Below the pieces are notes generated by a model. It searched no databases and was not told where the DNA came from. It saw only the letters and a list, made by a program, of their open reading frames with translations. This document shows positions 62,658 through 64,000 of a stretch of 64,000 nt of DNA, piece after piece. The DNA is from Sporolactobacillus sp. THM7-4. GTDB taxonomy: Bacteria; Bacillota; Bacilli; Bacillales; Sporolactobacillaceae. Position numbers and translations under genes: made by a program. The stretch is from positions 46,715 through 110,714 of the forward strand of contig NZ_SEMD01000011.1 in NCBI RefSeq assembly GCF_004153165.1. The letters are read 5' to 3'. How positions within the stretch are numbered: position 1 is the first letter of the stretch; each line of letters starts with the position of its first letter.

Positions 62658-63551
62658 ATTAAGACGGATATCAAGCATCTTCATTATTTTTTAGAAGTAG
62701 CGGTTTTTAAAAGTTTTACAAAAGCAGCTCGTCACATGTATGTTACTCAACCGACCATCAGCAAGATGGTTCGCGACGTTGAGAATGAGCTCGGAATGGT
62801 TCTTCTTGACAGAACGGGAAAAGAAATTGAACTCACAGACGCGGGGAAGATCGTATTTGAACAGTCCAAAAGAATTGTTCTGGCCTTTGACCATCTCTCT
62901 GACGAACTTCTGGATTTAACCAATTCAAAAAAAGGGAAGCTGACTATTGGGCTTCCGCCGATGATCGGTGTGCATTTTTTCCCAACCATTCTCAGGCAAT
63001 TCCGCTCCAGATACCCGGGGATTGATTTACGAATTGTCGAGTACGGTGCGAAGAAAGTAATGAATTGTGTAGCAGATGGAACATTGGATGCAGGAGTGAC
63101 AGTCGGTTCTGTTGATCAAAGGGTTTACGATTCATTTTACTTTTTTGAAGACCCAATGAGACTCGTTGTCAATACTGAGAATCGTCTTGCCAAAAAAGGC
63201 AGTGTTAGATTGAGCGACTTAACAGAGGAGTCGTTTATTCTTTTTCCGGAGGAGTTTTCCTTAAACGGAATGATCAGAAGCGCGTGTGAAAAAGCAGGAT
63301 TTAAACCCAGAATTGTATTCGAGAGCTCCCAGTGGGATTTTATGATTGAACTGGTTTCCAAAGGGCTGGGAGTAGCCTTGCTTCCGGAAAGCATTGTCAT
63401 GGTGGGAGCCAATCCATCAATCACCGCGCTTGTTGTCGAGGATATGGATCTGAGCTGGCATTTGTCGATGATTTGGAGGAAAAATCATTATCTTTCCTTC
63501 GCTGCCCGGGCGTGGATCGAAGAGACGAAAGAGGCACTCAGCGGTGTGTAA
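62658..63551 (+). CDS. cidR: LysR-type regulator, CidR-like, with probable ATT start
   Basis: A LysR-type regulator divergent from cidAB, so it most likely controls that operon in response to pyruvate or acetate. The winged helix needs residues DIKHLHYFLEVAVFKSFTKAA, present in frame upstream of the first ATG (62736). In that frame a stop (TAG 62649-62651) is followed only by GCG GCG ATT; ATT 62658 is the only start-like codon, with AGGCGG just before it, giving 298 residues, the usual length. Starting at ATG 62736 would remove 26 residues including the first helix. The effector domain (about 95-298) is intact. Confidence 0.85.
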   Translation: MKTDIKHLHYFLEVAVFKSFTKAARHMYVTQPTISKMVRDVENELGMVLLDRTGKEIELTDAGKIVFEQSKRIVLAFDHLSDELLDLTNSKKGKLTIGLPPMIGVHFFPTILRQFRSRYPGIDLRIVEYGAKKVMNCVADGTLDAGVTVGSVDQRVYDSFYFFEDPMRLVVNTENRLAKKGSVRLSDLTEESFILFPEEFSLNGMIRSACEKAGFKPRIVFESSQWDFMIELVSKGLGVALLPESIVMVGANPSITALVVEDMDLSWHLSMIWRKNHYLSFAARAWIEETKEALSGV

Positions 63552-63587
63552 ATCAGAATAAATGCTATATAATTGTTTAAAATACTG

Positions 63588-63732
63588 TTGACAAAGGTTT
63601 GTAAAACTGATATATTAATAAAGTCGCTGTTGGCGATCAAGCTTAAAATGTTGACAAGCCAATGGACAGAAGCTATAATATCATTAAGCTGTTGCAAGGG
63701 TTATTGACAATCGTCAATGGTTGTGATAAAGT
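63588..63732 (+). promoter_or_regulatory. Three tandem rRNA promoters
   Basis: P1 TTGACA (63588-63593) and TATATT (63611-63616); P2 TTGACA (63651-63656) and TATAAT (63674-63679); P3 TTGACA (63704-63709) and TAAAGT (63727-63732). All have 17-base spacers. P3 lies within a long inverted repeat (63706-63717 with 63733-63744). Confidence 0.9.
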
Positions 63733-63765
63733 TTGACGGTTGTCTTACTGAAACAGCGAGAAGAA

Positions 63766-63795
63766 TGTTCCTTGAAAACTGAACAAAAGCCAAGC
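63766..63795 (+). promoter_or_regulatory. rRNA leader boxA-like antitermination region
   Basis: TGTTCCTTGAAAACTGAACA is the conserved leader segment of Bacillales rrn operons containing the boxA site bound by NusB-S10. Confidence 0.7.
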
Positions 63796-63891
63796 GTGAT
63801 TAAAAAGGGTAAACCTTGAAATCAATTCAATGCTATGGATCATAACGAACAAAAATTTTACCGGATAGCGATATCCGATCAAAGTAATATA

Positions 63892-64000
63892 CTTTTTGGA
63901 GAGTTTGATCCTGGCTCAGGACGAACGCTGGCGGCGTGCCTAATACATGCAAGTCGAGCGCAGGAAGCGGGCGGATCCCTTCGGGGTGACGCCCGCCGAA
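63892..64000 (+). rRNA. rrs: 16S ribosomal RNA, 5' end (partial)
   Basis: GAGAGTTTGATCCTGGCTCAG and the following GGACGAACGCTGGCGGCGTG (two blocks from 63899) are the universal 5' end of bacterial 16S rRNA. The V1 hairpin (near 63958-64000, GAAGCGGGCGG with CCGCCGAA region) is present. The gene runs off the right edge. Confidence 0.98.

Noticed and set aside
1-64000. CRISPR arrays, transposases, phage genes and tRNAs
   Set aside because: I scanned for regular repeats, recombinase-like proteins and tRNA-like cloverleaf ends with CCA and saw none; a tRNAscan-SE run would confirm.

Overview
The window reads as a chromosomal stretch of an endospore-forming, low-to-mid G+C Firmicute of the order Bacillales. 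It carries the complete spoIIIAA-AH operon, spoIVB and spo0A. Gene order from yqhG/yqhH through gcvT-gcvPA-gcvPB, mntR, yqhO-yqhR, efp, spoIIIA, accBC, nusB, folD, xseAB, ispA, dxs, tlyA, recN, spoIVB to spo0A follows the Bacillus subtilis chromosome. Several expected genes are missing: comGC-GG, aroQ and the yqhT peptidase, and argR/ahrC. An OLE RNA locus has been gained between ispA and dxs. A Sporolactobacillaceae-like or other non-Bacillus Bacillales host fits, but this is inference; the 5' end of a 16S rRNA gene at the right edge (63892-64000) would settle it.

Layout. 1-2337: a two-component system (regulator tail plus kinase) followed by three small membrane proteins, two rich in Met/His and probably metal related. 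2692-5550: a tandem-duplicated PBP4-type protein. 5753-11547: a five-gene polyamine operon (speD, speA, speE, a carboxyspermidine-dehydrogenase-like gene and nspC) that encodes two different ways to add an aminopropyl group. 11757-24671: mostly single-gene metabolic units (flavin oxidoreductase, pncB, D-2-hydroxyacid dehydrogenase, a DedA/PAP2-like fusion, acsA with a candidate cre site, a GldA-like dehydrogenase, an M23 peptidase, an FAH-family enzyme and an orphan glgD). 24837-26934: comGA-comGB with no pseudopilin genes after them. 26921-38168: yqhG/yqhH, a glycine riboswitch driving gcvT-gcvPA-gcvPB, and the yqhL-mntR-yqhO-yqhP-yqhQ-yqhR block.

38420-59407: efp, the spoIIIA operon (mother-cell side of the feeding-tube channel), accB-accC, an Asp23-family gene, nusB-folD-xseA-xseB-ispA, the OLE RNA with its membrane partner oapA, dxs, tlyA, recN, spoIVB and spo0A. 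ispA and dxs flank the OLE RNA/oapA pair, so isoprenoid genes surround an unusually large structured RNA. 59808-63551: an orphan HPr gene, a yidC homolog without lipoprotein signal, a small hypothetical gene, and a cidA-cidB operon divergent from a LysR regulator with no ordinary start codon. 63588-64000: three tandem rRNA promoters, a boxA-like leader and the start of a 16S rRNA gene.

The most notable items are the OLE RNA/OapA locus, the double spermidine operon, the PBP4 tandem whose second half has lost its catalytic motifs, the comG operon lacking pilin genes, and several conserved-looking inverted repeats in leaders (speD, pncB, accB, oapA, the gcvT riboswitch linker and rRNA P3). No CRISPR array, transposase, prophage gene or tRNA gene was seen.
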